Part shown: positions 1 through 8,661 of the stretch, in pieces | Layout: each line of letters starts with the position of its first letter | Position numbering within the stretch: position 1 is the first letter of the stretch | Assembly (NCBI GenBank): GCA_903865435.1 | Contig: CAIPJS010000023.1 | Location: 1-64,000, forward strand | Direction: 5' to 3' | DNA from: an uncultured Bacteroidota bacterium | Lineage (GTDB): Bacteria; Bacteroidota; Bacteroidia; Chitinophagales; Chitinophagaceae | Length of the DNA stretch: 64,000 nucleotides | Translations under genes and position numbers: made by a program | Notes under the pieces: generated by a model | Database searches by the model: none | Seen by the model: only the letters and a program-made list of their open reading frames with translations | Told to the model about the DNA's origin: nothing

Positions 1-1866
1 AATAATAATTTGTTGGGTGGCGGGGTCTAAGAAAACATCATTGGGAATATAGTCTTGGTCCATAGCCAATGTTTTTTCAATTACGGGATGCCTTCCAGCA
101 GTAATATTTAAAATAGAGTCCTCTGTTAAACTAGGTTTGCAATATTTATTTTCTTTTGCAATTTGTGCAAAGCATAATAAACAATCCAAGGTTCCAATTA
201 ATTGTCCATTGTTTTGAATAGCGCCCATCTCTGTAAACACTTTGTCAAGTAAGTCTTGATACATTTCTTGTTCAAGACTTAAAATTTTATCTTCAGCGCC
301 CAATATTTTTTCTTCGTAAATTTTTAATTCAGGGGTAATATACCTTTCTGCGGTCGTTAAAGTTTGCTTGCGTATCCACTCGGCAGGTACTTTGTTTTTA
401 TGCACATGGGTTACTTCTAAATAATATCCATACACGTTATTGTATCCGATTTTTAAAGAAGAGATACCTGTAATTTCTGCTTCCTTATTTTGTATTTGGG
501 TTAAGAAGTCTTTGCCGCCACTGGATATATTTCTAAGTTCGTCTAAAGTACTAGAAACGCCTTCTTTAATAAAACCTCCTTTCACAGTAGTGGCTGGGGG
601 TTGCTCTTGTAATGTATTTAAAATGGCTTTCTTGCTTTTATCACAAACGGCTATCTCTTTTCCTATTTCTTGTAAAAAACTATTTCTTGATTTTAAAACT
701 TGTTCTTTAATAGTTGTCACCGCCTCTAATGATTTTGCTAACTGCATTAATTCACGAGGCTGAATTTTTCTAGTTGATAATTTACTTGCGAGTCGCTCTA
801 AATCCCCACAAGATGCTATCAACTCACCTAATTCACTACTGCCATTGCTATCTTCTAATAAACTTCCTACAGCGTCCAAGCGCTTATTAATTTGCGAAAT
901 AGATTGTAGTGGAAATATTAGCCATCTTTTTAATAACCTTGCACCCATGGGGCTCTTGGTGGCATCCATAATTTCAAGCAATCCTTTTCTATCCGCCCCA
1001 TTGCCTATTAATTCTAAATTGCGAATGGTAAATTTATCCATCCACAATATTTCTTCACGCACAATACTTTTAATTGTATGAATATGTTGAAGGTGTGGGT
1101 GCTCTGTTTCTTTTAAATAATGCAGTATAGCGCCAGCTGCCATGATACCCAATTTTTGTTCTGCAATGCCAAAGCCTTTTAAAGTACTTGTTTGAAATTG
1201 CTTTAATAATTGTTCGGTAGCAAAGGCTTCATCAAATATCCAGCTATCTAATCCATAGGTATAAAATCCATTCCCAAAACTTTCTTTAAAAGCGGCCTGA
1301 TAATTTTTAGGATGTAATATTTCCGCTGGTTGTAAGCTTTGTAATAATTTATCTAAATAATCCGTGCTGCCTTCTGCAATTAAAAATTCTCCGGTAGTAA
1401 TATCTAAAAAAGCAATGCCTCCTTTTTCATTTTCTACATAAATAGCTGCTAAAAAATTATTGTTTTTATGTTCTAATAATTTATCGTTGGTGGCAATGCC
1501 AGGCGTAAGCATATCAGTCACACCTCTTTTTACAATTCCTTTTACCGATTTAGGATCCTCTAACTGATCACAAATAGCTACACGGTGTCCCGCTTTCACT
1601 AATTTATGCAAATAAGTATCTAAGGAATGGTGAGGGAAACCTGCTAGTTCACTAGAAGAAGCTGCTCCATTATTTCTTTTGGTAAGAGTAATGCCTAGAA
1701 CTTTGGAGGCAACAATGGCATCTTCACCAAATGTCTCGTAAAAATCGCCCACGCGAAATAGCAAAATGGCATCGGGATATTTTTGCTTAATAGCCCGGTG
1801 TTGTTGCATGAGTGGCGTATCGGCACTTGATTTTGACATGGTGGACAAACCTACATAATTTTTCAT
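1..1866 (-). CDS. mutS: DNA mismatch repair protein MutS (N-terminal 622 codons; C-terminus outside window)
   Basis: MutS recognises mismatched bases and recruits repair. The minus-strand frame is open from the ATG at 1866 to the left edge. Residues 40-46 read GDFYETF, the mismatch-reading Phe-X-Glu loop of domain I (F42, E44), preceded by TPLMQQH and YPDAILLFRVG as in known MutS. The last visible residues are YIPNDVFLDP, the segment that directly precedes the Walker A loop in MutS, so the ATPase domain is just outside the window. A second in-frame ATG at 1839 (MSKSS) is an alternative start. It diverges from trmH with 19 bp between the two ATGs. The truncation is only a window effect. Confidence 0.96.
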   Translation of the reverse strand, partial: MKNYVGLSTMSKSSADTPLMQQHRAIKQKYPDAILLFRVGDFYETFGEDAIVASKVLGITLTKRNNGAASSSELAGFPHHSLDTYLHKLVKAGHRVAICDQLEDPKSVKGIVKRGVTDMLTPGIATNDKLLEHKNNNFLAAIYVENEKGGIAFLDITTGEFLIAEGSTDYLDKLLQSLQPAEILHPKNYQAAFKESFGNGFYTYGLDSWIFDEAFATEQLLKQFQTSTLKGFGIAEQKLGIMAAGAILHYLKETEHPHLQHIHTIKSIVREEILWMDKFTIRNLELIGNGADRKGLLEIMDATKSPMGARLLKRWLIFPLQSISQINKRLDAVGSLLEDSNGSSELGELIASCGDLERLASKLSTRKIQPRELMQLAKSLEAVTTIKEQVLKSRNSFLQEIGKEIAVCDKSKKAILNTLQEQPPATTVKGGFIKEGVSSTLDELRNISSGGKDFLTQIQNKEAEITGISSLKIGYNNVYGYYLEVTHVHKNKVPAEWIRKQTLTTAERYITPELKIYEEKILGAEDKILSLEQEMYQDLLDKVFTEMGAIQNNGQLIGTLDCLLCFAQIAKENKYCKPSLTEDSILNITAGRHPVIEKTLAMDQDYIPNDVFLDPATQQIII

Positions 1867-1874
1867 AAAAAGCC

Positions 1875-1882
1875 TACTTTTG
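1875..1882 (+). promoter_or_regulatory. -7 promoter box of trmH (TACTTTTG)
   Basis: This is an exact match to the Bacteroidota -7 consensus TAnnTTTG. The box ends 3 nt before the trmH ATG at 1886, so transcription should start at or next to that codon, giving a leaderless mRNA (inference). Confidence 0.6.
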
Positions 1883-1885
1883 CAT

Positions 1886-2428
1886 ATGCGCAAACTAAGC
1901 AAGGACGAGTTGGGACGAAAGTCGGTGGCCGACTTTAAATTGGCCGACAAAAAGCCCCTGGTGGTGGTCATGGACAATATCCGTAGCATGCACAATGTGG
2001 GCAGTGTTTTTAGAACCTCCGATGCTTTTTTAATTTCAGGTATTTGCCTTTGTGGTTTTACACCTCAGCCTCCTCATAGAGACATTCATAAAACAGCCTT
2101 AGGCGCCACTGAATCGGTAGACTGGGTCTATTATGAAAATACCTTTGATGCAGTCACTGCATTAAAAGAACAAGGGTATAAAGTATTTGCCATTGAACAA
2201 ACCCAGGGATCTATATCTTTGGAAAACTTCAAAACTTATATCAACGAAAATTCAAACATAGGTTTAAACAATTCACTTGCTTTTGTGTTTGGAAATGAAT
2301 TGGAAGGAGTGAGCGATCAGGTATTGGCTATTTGTGATGGAGCCATTGAAATTCCACAATACGGCATGAAGCATTCTTTAAATATTTCAGTAGCCGCGGC
2401 GATTGTTTTATGGGAAATGGTGAGATAG
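1886..2428 (+). CDS. TrmH/SpoU family RNA 2'-O-methyltransferase
   Basis: This SPOUT-fold enzyme would transfer a methyl group from S-adenosylmethionine to a ribose 2'-OH of tRNA or rRNA. Three SpoU motifs are visible in the 180-residue protein: the N-terminal NIRSMHNVGSVFRTSDAF (motif 1), FVFGNELEGVS (motif 2) and the C-terminal IPQYGMKHSLNISVAAAI (motif 3), which forms the knotted cofactor site. A TTG two codons upstream (1880) is also in frame, but it lies inside the promoter box, so ATG 1886 is preferred. The substrate cannot be deduced: the protein is short and has no extra RNA-binding domain. It is divergent from mutS. Confidence 0.92.
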   Translation: MRKLSKDELGRKSVADFKLADKKPLVVVMDNIRSMHNVGSVFRTSDAFLISGICLCGFTPQPPHRDIHKTALGATESVDWVYYENTFDAVTALKEQGYKVFAIEQTQGSISLENFKTYINENSNIGLNNSLAFVFGNELEGVSDQVLAICDGAIEIPQYGMKHSLNISVAAAIVLWEMVR

Positions 2429-2486
2429 GTATTACTAGAAATAAGTTAGGTATAGAAGAAATAGGATAGGTATAGATAGAAGAGTA
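2426..2486 (+). repeat. Three degenerate 20-21 bp tandem repeats starting TAGGTAT
   Basis: Copies of TAGGTAT begin at 2426, 2447 and 2467, each followed by a similar A/G-rich tail (AGAAATA, AGAAATA, AGAAGAG). The first copy contains the trmH stop codon and the array fills most of the 82 bp gap before ubiA. The spacing is two helical turns, which would suit an operator array. Replication slippage is the simpler explanation. Confidence 0.6.
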
Positions 2487-2510
2487 AATTATAATTAATA
2501 GAATTAAAAT

Positions 2511-3422
2511 ATGTCGGCAGTTAAAAATTATTTGAGCTTGGTTAAATTTTCGCATACCATTTTTGCATTACCATTTGCACTGATTGGCTTTGTGCTAGGC
2601 CTGAGAGCGCAGTGGATGGCTCAGTTGCCGGTAGAGCATTTTTTCTTAAAATTCTTTTTAGTATTGGTATGTATGGTAAGTGCGCGTTCAACTGCCATGG
2701 CATTCAACCGTTATTTAGACCGCCACTTTGATAAACTAAATCCACGAACAGCTATTAGAGAAATTCCAGCGGGTATTATTAAAGCAGAAAAAGCCTTGGT
2801 ATTTATTTTTATCAATATGGTGGTTTTTGTACTAGCTAGTTTTTTTATTAATTCAATATGTTTTTATTTATCGCCAGTAGCGCTGTTTGTTATTTTGTTT
2901 TATAGTTATACCAAGCGCTTCACTTATTTATGCCATTTGGTTTTAGGCATTGGACTTTCTTTAGCACCCATTGGTGCTTATTTAGCCGTGACAGGTAGCT
3001 TTGCTTTAGTTCCTTTACTATTTTCTTTTGCAGTTGTATTTTGGGTAAGTGGTTTTGATATTATTTACGCTTTGCAGGATATCGATTTTGATCAATCACA
3101 ATCGCTGTATTCCATTCCCAGTTATTGGGGTTTGAAAAAAGCTTTAAGTATTGCAAGGGTATTGCATGTATTTTCGGCTGCATTTGTTATAGCTGCTTAT
3201 TTTGTAGGGGGCTTTCATTTTGTTTATTTAATGGGGTTATTAGTTTTTGTGGGTATGCTATTGTATCAAAACAGTATTGTTAAACCTTATGATTTAAGTA
3301 AAGTAAACATTGCCTTTATGACGGCCAATGGTATTGCTAGTATTGTATTTAGTATTTTTGTGATTACTGCCATGGTGATAGAGATGATGCATTCTAATAA
3401 TAATTTTATTCATTTTAATTAA
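2511..3422 (+). CDS. UbiA-family prenyltransferase (4-hydroxybenzoate-type; MqnP candidate)
   Basis: This integral-membrane enzyme attaches a polyprenyl chain to an aromatic ring in quinone synthesis. The 303-residue protein is almost entirely hydrophobic with about eight to nine membrane segments. The first Asp-rich motif is N66-R-Y-L-D70-R-H-F-D74 and the second is the D183-I-I-Y-A-L-Q-D190-I-D-F-D194 region; both bind Mg-diphosphate in this family. Bacteroidota make menaquinone, and many use the futalosine route with an MqnP prenyltransferase and a UbiX/UbiD pair; a ubiX gene lies at 61 kb here. The exact acceptor is inferred, not shown. ruvX follows after 9 bp, so the two are probably cotranscribed. 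Confidence 0.88.
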   Translation: MSAVKNYLSLVKFSHTIFALPFALIGFVLGLRAQWMAQLPVEHFFLKFFLVLVCMVSARSTAMAFNRYLDRHFDKLNPRTAIREIPAGIIKAEKALVFIFINMVVFVLASFFINSICFYLSPVALFVILFYSYTKRFTYLCHLVLGIGLSLAPIGAYLAVTGSFALVPLLFSFAVVFWVSGFDIIYALQDIDFDQSQSLYSIPSYWGLKKALSIARVLHVFSAAFVIAAYFVGGFHFVYLMGLLVFVGMLLYQNSIVKPYDLSKVNIAFMTANGIASIVFSIFVITAMVIEMMHSNNNFIHFN

Positions 3423-3431
3423 ATAAAAACC

Positions 3432-3845
3432 TTGGCTAGAATAATTTGTATTGATTATGGTGGAAAAAGATGCGGCTTAGCAGTAACCGATCCTTTGCAA
3501 ATTATTGCAACAGCACTCACCACCGTGGATACAAAAAACCTATTCACTTTTTTAGCCGATTATTTTTCCAAAGAACACATTGAACTTATATTAATAGGAG
3601 AGCCGCTTAATTTAGATAATACACCCACCGATGCAACTCCTTTAGTGCAAAAAGCCATCATTGATTTAGCAAAGAAATTCCCCAACATTCCCATTCAAAC
3701 AGTAGATGAGCGTTATAGTTCTAAAAATGCTGTCAGAGCCATGGTAGAAATGGGCATGAAGAAAAACGATAGAAGAGACAAAAAAACCATTGATAGAGTG
3801 GCTGCTACCATGTTATTGCAGGAATATCTGAGTAACCGTTCGTAA
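3432..3845 (+). CDS. ruvX: RuvX/YqgF family Holliday junction resolvase-like RNase H-fold protein
   Basis: YqgF proteins are RNase H-fold nucleases implicated in 16S rRNA 5' maturation and proposed as Holliday junction resolvases. The 137-residue length is typical. Residues 7-20 read IDYGGKRCGLAVTD, the family signature with the first catalytic Asp (D8). VDERYSSKNA follows mid-protein and DRVAATMLLQEYL closes the fold. Translation must begin at the TTG at 3432, because no ATG lies between the ubiA stop 9 bp upstream and the conserved N-terminus. Confidence 0.93.
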   Translation: MARIICIDYGGKRCGLAVTDPLQIIATALTTVDTKNLFTFLADYFSKEHIELILIGEPLNLDNTPTDATPLVQKAIIDLAKKFPNIPIQTVDERYSSKNAVRAMVEMGMKKNDRRDKKTIDRVAATMLLQEYLSNRS

Positions 3846-3861
3846 AGCCATCTTTTATTGA

Positions 3862-3869
3862 TAACTTTG
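3862..3869 (+). promoter_or_regulatory. -7 promoter box of def (TAACTTTG)
   Basis: An exact TAnnTTTG match 38 bp before the def ATG. It implies a leader of about 35 nt and separates def from ruvX transcription. Confidence 0.55.
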
Positions 3870-3907
3870 CAGCCAATATCCCCTTTTTAGATTAATAATT
3901 TGATTCT

Positions 3908-4483
3908 ATGATTTTACCAATTGTTGCCTATGGTGCAGCTATTTTAAGAAAAATGAGTCCTGCTATTGAGGTAGACTATCCTGGCTTGGCTTTATTAATT
4001 GAAGACATGTGGGAAACCATGTATGAAAGTAATGGGGTGGGACTGGCTGCGCCGCAGATTAATAAGAACATTCGCTTATTTGTAATGGATAGTGAACAAA
4101 TTTTTGCTAATAGAGAAGAAGAGGATGAAGTATATCCAGACGCACCTGGTATTAAAAAAGTATTTATTAATGCCAAAGTGCTTGAAACAGGAGGAACCGA
4201 TTGGGTGTATAACGAAGGTTGTTTAAGCATTCCTAAAATTAGAGAAGATATTACCAGGGCTGAGACAGTTACCTTATCTTATATGGATGAAAACTTCAAA
4301 TCCTATACAGAAACTTTTAACGGTATGACGGCTAGAATTATTTTACACGAATACGACCATATCGAAGGAAAATTATTCATTGATTATTTAAAGCCACTGC
4401 GCCGAAAAATATTGCAAGGAAAATTAAATGATATTTCTAAGGGCAAAACCAAAGTGGATTATAAAATGATCCTACTTAAATAA
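3908..4483 (+). CDS. def: Peptide deformylase
   Basis: This metalloenzyme removes the N-formyl group from nascent polypeptides. All three family motifs are present in 191 residues: GVGLAAPQI (43-51), EGCLSIP with metal ligand C105, and HEYDH at 147-151, giving ligands H147 and H151 with catalytic E148. An acidic insertion (REEEDEVYPD, about 69-78) lies between motifs I and II, common in Bacteroidota deformylases. No methionyl-tRNA formyltransferase gene is seen beside it. The next gene starts 2 bp after the stop codon, so the two are likely one transcript. Confidence 0.97.
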   Translation: MILPIVAYGAAILRKMSPAIEVDYPGLALLIEDMWETMYESNGVGLAAPQINKNIRLFVMDSEQIFANREEEDEVYPDAPGIKKVFINAKVLETGGTDWVYNEGCLSIPKIREDITRAETVTLSYMDENFKSYTETFNGMTARIILHEYDHIEGKLFIDYLKPLRRKILQGKLNDISKGKTKVDYKMILLK

Positions 4484-4485
4484 TC

Positions 4486-5436
4486 ATGCACATTCAATTA
4501 AAAAATTATTGCTTATTTGTAAGCTTTCTGCTACTTGCAAATTTAAATTTATTTGCACAAGATTCTACCATTAATGAGCAAGGTCAAAAATTTACTTTAA
4601 CCGATGCCATTGTGCGCAATCACTTTGATTACAAAGCAATTTTACAAAGAATTAAAGAAGACACTAGTTTTTACAAAGCTTTTAAAACATTACGTACCAT
4701 TGGTTACAGTTCTTTCAATCATATCGAAATGAAAGACAAGAACGAGGCTGTAGTAGCTACTTTAAACAGCAAAACCAAACAAACACGAAAAGACAATTGC
4801 AGAAGCATGGAAGTGTTGGAAGAAACTACTACAGGTAATTTACGCAATGCCACTGGAGATTACAATTATTTAACGCCTTCTTTATATGCCAGTTTGTTTT
4901 TTACCAAAGGAACCATTTGTGGTGAAACCAATGTGGTAGCGGGTAAAAAAAGAGTGGTGCAGGGGACGTCTATGGAAAAAGCAAAAGAGCAATTGAAAAT
5001 GTTGTTTTTTAATCCCGGTAAAAAAATTCCAGGCATTCCTTTTGTAGGCAATAAATTAGATTTATACGACGAATCGGCGCATGAATTGTACGATTACAAA
5101 TTAGATTATGTCGATTACCATGGTCAATTGGCTTATGTTTTTGATGTGCAACCCAAACAAGATCTTGGTTTTTTCCAAAAAGACAAAGTAGTGGTAGATC
5201 AAATGATTACTTGGTTCAATCCTAAAACCTTAGAAGTATTGGGGCGCAATTATTCTTTAAGTTACAAAGCCGGCGTGTATGATTTTAATGTACAGATGGA
5301 AGTGGAGATGACTTATTTCAATGGACAATTGGTGCCTAAAATTTTAAGATACAAAGGCAATTGGGACATCATTTTAAAAAAGAGAGAAAGAGGTTTGTTT
5401 ACAGCTACTTTATTTGATTACAAAGCCGGCGAGTAG
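4486..5436 (+). CDS. Secreted protein of unknown function
   Basis: I do not recognise this family with confidence. The 316-residue protein starts with a clear signal peptide (hydrophobic stretch at about 9-22, cleavage near LFA|QDS). The mature part is soluble and rich in beta-type alternation. Segments such as GNKLDLYDESAHELYDYKLDY and AYVFDVQPKQDLGFF weakly recall the non-barrel part of DUF5686-type or outer-membrane lipoprotein-sorting-like Bacteroidota proteins, which is a loose resemblance only. It starts 2 bp after def and faces ybdK convergently across 21 bp. A periplasmic or envelope role is inferred from the signal peptide. Confidence 0.75.
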   Translation: MHIQLKNYCLFVSFLLLANLNLFAQDSTINEQGQKFTLTDAIVRNHFDYKAILQRIKEDTSFYKAFKTLRTIGYSSFNHIEMKDKNEAVVATLNSKTKQTRKDNCRSMEVLEETTTGNLRNATGDYNYLTPSLYASLFFTKGTICGETNVVAGKKRVVQGTSMEKAKEQLKMLFFNPGKKIPGIPFVGNKLDLYDESAHELYDYKLDYVDYHGQLAYVFDVQPKQDLGFFQKDKVVVDQMITWFNPKTLEVLGRNYSLSYKAGVYDFNVQMEVEMTYFNGQLVPKILRYKGNWDIILKKRERGLFTATLFDYKAGE

Positions 5437-5457
5437 TTAAGAACTTTACTTGTAATT

Positions 5458-6567
5458 TTAAACTTTTAAGAAACTCGTTTCAATATACTTCACTACTTCT
5501 ATCAAGCTTCCTGTTTCTTTAAACACGCGCAATTGTTGATCGGCACCGGTACCGTTGGTAAAGATATCTTTTACTTTTTCTAAATGCGTTCGGCTACCCA
5601 ATTCATCGGCGACACTGTCTACAAAATCTAATAGCTCATCAAATAAATCTTTCATGGGTACTTCTTTCTCTTTTCCAAAATCAATCAATTTTCCTTCTAT
5701 TCCATAACGACTCGATCTCCATTTATTTTCGTTGATTAAAGCGCGTTGATAATTGATGAAATTAATATTTTGTCTGCGCAGGCTATAAATTTTGGCACAG
5801 ATGGCTTGAAAAAAAGCTGCAATGGTAATGGTTTCTTGCACGGTCATCGGTACATCGCAAATTCTAAATTCTACTGTGTTGAATACAGGATGCACGCGCA
5901 AATCCCACCATATTTTTTTCCCATCATCAATACAATTGGTTTTAATTAGCAGTTGAATAAACTTTTCATAGGCTTCAATGCTTTCAAAAGTATCGGGAAT
6001 GCCGGTTCTAGGGAACTTATCAAACACTTTGCTTCGGTAAGATTTGTATCCGGTATTGCGTGTTTCCCAAAATGGAGAATTGGTACTTAATGCATAAATA
6101 TGTGGCAAAAAATACCTTGCAGTATTGGCAATTTGTATGGCCATGCTACGCTCCTCAATACCTACATGCACATGCAATCCAAAAATCAAATTGCTTCTGG
6201 CCGCTTGTTGCAATTCATTTAAGATGGCTTGATAACGGGATTGATCGGATACCAATTGTGTTTCCCATAAACTAAATGGATGGGTGCCCGATGCACCAAT
6301 GCTATAACCCAATCCGCCAGCCACTTCTGATACATGCGTTCTTAATTCTAAAATTTCTTGGTATGCTTCATCAACATTTTTACAAATGCCCGTTCCTACT
6401 TCTACCACCGCCTGATGCATTTCGGCCTTGATCTTATCTTTAAATTTTTTTTGTCCTTCGTTAACAATAGTTTGTTGATGGCTTTTTAATTCCTTGGTCG
6501 AAGGGTCTAGTACCATGTACTCTTCTTCTACCCCAATGGTAAATTGATTTAAGCTTTGTGTTGCCAT
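5458..6567 (-). CDS. Carboxylate-amine ligase of the YbdK / glutamate-cysteine ligase 2 family
   Basis: Members of this ATP-grasp-like family join an amino acid carboxylate to an amine; E. coli YbdK has weak gamma-glutamylcysteine ligase activity. The 369-residue length matches the family. Motifs seen are IGVEEEYMVLD (11-21), the metal and substrate-binding HQAVVEVGTG, and GLHVHVGIEE. It reads on minus directly downstream of phoH but is separated from it by a strong terminator, so it probably has its own promoter. The physiological substrate is unknown. Confidence 0.88.
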   Translation of the reverse strand: MATQSLNQFTIGVEEEYMVLDPSTKELKSHQQTIVNEGQKKFKDKIKAEMHQAVVEVGTGICKNVDEAYQEILELRTHVSEVAGGLGYSIGASGTHPFSLWETQLVSDQSRYQAILNELQQAARSNLIFGLHVHVGIEERSMAIQIANTARYFLPHIYALSTNSPFWETRNTGYKSYRSKVFDKFPRTGIPDTFESIEAYEKFIQLLIKTNCIDDGKKIWWDLRVHPVFNTVEFRICDVPMTVQETITIAAFFQAICAKIYSLRRQNINFINYQRALINENKWRSSRYGIEGKLIDFGKEKEVPMKDLFDELLDFVDSVADELGSRTHLEKVKDIFTNGTGADQQLRVFKETGSLIEVVKYIETSFLKV

Positions 6568-6603
6568 TTACATGAAATTACTTAATTTTTTTTGCAGTTT
6601 CTT

Positions 6604-6636
6604 CAAAAAAATACCCCGACACAGTGACGGGGTATT
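6604..6636 (-). terminator. Intrinsic terminator of phoH
   Basis: A perfect 7-bp stem TACCCCG/CGGGGTA (6612-6618 and 6628-6634) is followed, on the minus strand, by a run of seven T. It sits 41 bp downstream of the phoH stop. Confidence 0.85.
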
Positions 6637-6676
6637 AGAACTTGATTTATAAAGTGGCTAAGATTTTATGGCTGCT

Positions 6677-7657
6677 TTATCTATGGTAGGAATTTTCAGT
6701 CTCGTTTTCTCTTTCCTTATCGTAGGCTTTAATAATGGCTTTTACTAATTTATGTCTAACTACATCTTCCTCATCCAATTGAATATGTGCAATGCCTTCA
6801 ATATTTTGCAAAATTCTGGACGCTTTTTCCAAACCGCTTTTTTGATTCCTTGGTAAATCCACTTGGGTAGGGTCGCCCGTAATAATGGCTTTTGCATTGG
6901 AACCAATACGCGTCAAGAACATTTTAATTTGTAAATCATTGGCATTTTGCGATTCATCTAAAATAATAAAAGCATTGTCTAAGGTACGACCTCTCATATA
7001 GGCAAGTGGTGCAATTTCAATGGTGCGCGTAGTCATGTAATAACCCAATTTATCTGCAGGGATCATATCATCCAATGCATCATACAATGGACGTAAATAA
7101 GGATCAATTTTTTCTTTTAAATCACCTGGTAGAAATCCTAAACTTTCACCGGCTTCCACCGCGGGTCTTGTTAGAATAATTTTCTTCACTAATTTATTTT
7201 TCAAGGCCCTTACTGCCAAAGCTACTGCGGTATAAGTTTTACCAGTACCAGCGGGTCCAATGGCAAATACAATATCATTTTTGTCGGCAGCCTGTACCAT
7301 TTTTTTCTGGTTGGCTGTTCTGGCTCTAACCGTTTTCCCGTTAGGTCCAAATACCAATACTTCATTGGGATTTTTGTCAATAAAATTATCGATCACCTCT
7401 GCGTCATCGCCTCCTAAAATTTGTTCAAAATAGTTTTCACTCAAATGTCCATTGCGTTGCATGTATGCAATGATCAAGTCAATTTTTTCTTTGGCTAAAT
7501 CAATTTGCTCTGGCGCGCCGCTTAGTTTAATCTGAGTACCTCTTGATAAAATTTTGAGTAAGGGAAATTTCTTTTTTAAGATGTCGAACTTGTTGTTGTT
7601 AACGCCGAAAAATTCAATAGGGTTAACAGTTTCTAAATTGATGATGGTTTCTGTCAA
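6677..7657 (-). CDS. PhoH-like ATPase
   Basis: PhoH proteins are P-loop ATPases related to the helicase superfamily 1 core and linked to RNA metabolism and stress. In 326 residues one sees an N-terminal KH-like region (about 15-70), Walker A GPAGTGKT at 134-141, ILTRPAVEAGE (motif Ia), Walker B FIILDESQNAN at 230-240, and ITGDPTQVDLP as the sensor segment. The start is a TTG at 7657; no in-frame ATG or GTG lies nearby upstream. A 14-bp palindrome (AATGTA-gt-TACATT, 7656-7669) covers the start codon and may affect expression. Confidence 0.93.
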   Translation of the reverse strand: MTETIINLETVNPIEFFGVNNNKFDILKKKFPLLKILSRGTQIKLSGAPEQIDLAKEKIDLIIAYMQRNGHLSENYFEQILGGDDAEVIDNFIDKNPNEVLVFGPNGKTVRARTANQKKMVQAADKNDIVFAIGPAGTGKTYTAVALAVRALKNKLVKKIILTRPAVEAGESLGFLPGDLKEKIDPYLRPLYDALDDMIPADKLGYYMTTRTIEIAPLAYMRGRTLDNAFIILDESQNANDLQIKMFLTRIGSNAKAIITGDPTQVDLPRNQKSGLEKASRILQNIEGIAHIQLDEEDVVRHKLVKAIIKAYDKERENETENSYHR

Positions 7658-7744
7658 TGTAGTTACATTTAAGGGTTAGTATTTTATTTCATCAGCCTAA
7701 CATAAATTTAATTTATCTAAAAGAAAATAACAAGGATTAAATAC

Positions 7745-7756
7745 GCACATATGTGC
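7745..7756. promoter_or_regulatory. 12-bp perfect palindrome GCACATATGTGC between rpe and phoH
   Basis: The 210 bp between rpe (upstream on minus) and phoH hold no gene. This palindrome is the only clear element and may be an operator for a dimeric regulator (inference). Confidence 0.35.
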
Positions 7757-7867
7757 ATTACTTTAAATGATAACATGGGCTTAATCATTTGATAAAATAT
7801 GGTTAATCTTATAACTGTATTAAGCAAGGAAACCCTAAACAATAAGTGGATACTTTTTTTAGTAAAC

Positions 7868-8515
7868 TTACAATTGTTTTAAAGTTGCAATCATGGCAAT
7901 TGGATCGGCTGCTTTGAATACCGTAGTGCCCGCCACCAATACATCAGCACCAGCTGCAGTTAATGCGGCTGCATTGTTGGCATCTACTCCTCCATCTATT
8001 TCAATAAGGGTAGCAGCATGTGCATCTAAGATGATTTGCTTTAATGTTTTTACTTTCTCGTAGGTGGTTTCAATAAATTTTTGTCCTCCAAATCCAGGAT
8101 AGACGCTCATCACACAAACTAAGTCGATGTCTTTGATAAATGGTGTCAATACTGTTGCATCGGTATTGGGGTTAATGGCCACACCTGTCTTCATGCCCTC
8201 TGCTTTAATTTGAGCAAGGGTATTGGCTAGTTCAGAGCAAGTTTCATAATGCACGGTTAAAATATCGGCCCCTGCTTTTTTAAATGCTTCAATGTATTTT
8301 TCTGGATGCACAATCATTAAGTGTACATCACAAACTTTGGTAGTAGCTTTTCTTATTTGCTCAATCACAGGCAAGCCAAAACTTATATTGGGTACAAAAC
8401 TTCCATCCATCACATCCAAATGAAACCATGCCGCTTCACTTTCATTGAGCATGGCACAAGCTTTTCCCAATTCTAAAAAGTTAGCAGCTAGTAAAGAAGG
8501 TGCGATGATGGCCAT
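7868..8515 (-). CDS. rpe: Ribulose-phosphate 3-epimerase
   Basis: The enzyme interconverts ribulose 5-phosphate and xylulose 5-phosphate in the pentose phosphate pathway. It is a TIM barrel of 215 residues from the ATG at 8515. Visible motifs are IAPSLLAANFLELG at the start, HLDVMDGSFVPNISFG (metal-binding HxDxMDG), DVHLMIVHPE, VCVMSVYPGFGGQKF and IEIDGGVDANNA with the second catalytic Asp. The frame stays open 20 codons further upstream, but the conserved N-terminus begins right after this ATG. Confidence 0.97.
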   Translation of the reverse strand: MAIIAPSLLAANFLELGKACAMLNESEAAWFHLDVMDGSFVPNISFGLPVIEQIRKATTKVCDVHLMIVHPEKYIEAFKKAGADILTVHYETCSELANTLAQIKAEGMKTGVAINPNTDATVLTPFIKDIDLVCVMSVYPGFGGQKFIETTYEKVKTLKQIILDAHAATLIEIDGGVDANNAAALTAAGADVLVAGTTVFKAADPIAMIATLKQL

Positions 8516-8635
8516 AGGGTTAATTTGATACAAAGGTGTATTTTTTTTGAGGATTTTACAATTAATATGACCCATTTATGACATAAATAAGCAGCTAAAA
8601 TGATTAAAATTAGTTCGACCAATCATTTTAGTATT

Positions 8636-8643
8636 TACTTTTG
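8636..8643 (+). promoter_or_regulatory. -7 promoter box (TACTTTTG) of the beta-propeller gene
   Basis: An exact TAnnTTTG match 18 bp upstream of the ATG at 8662. A TTCG at 8614-8617 lies 18 bp upstream at the place of the -33 element. Confidence 0.55.
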
Positions 8644-8661
8644 CCTCCAATCAATCAACTT

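Noticed and set aside
440-1081. Plus-strand frames of 107 and 78 codons at the left end
   Set aside because: They are antisense to mutS, whose frame is clearly coding.
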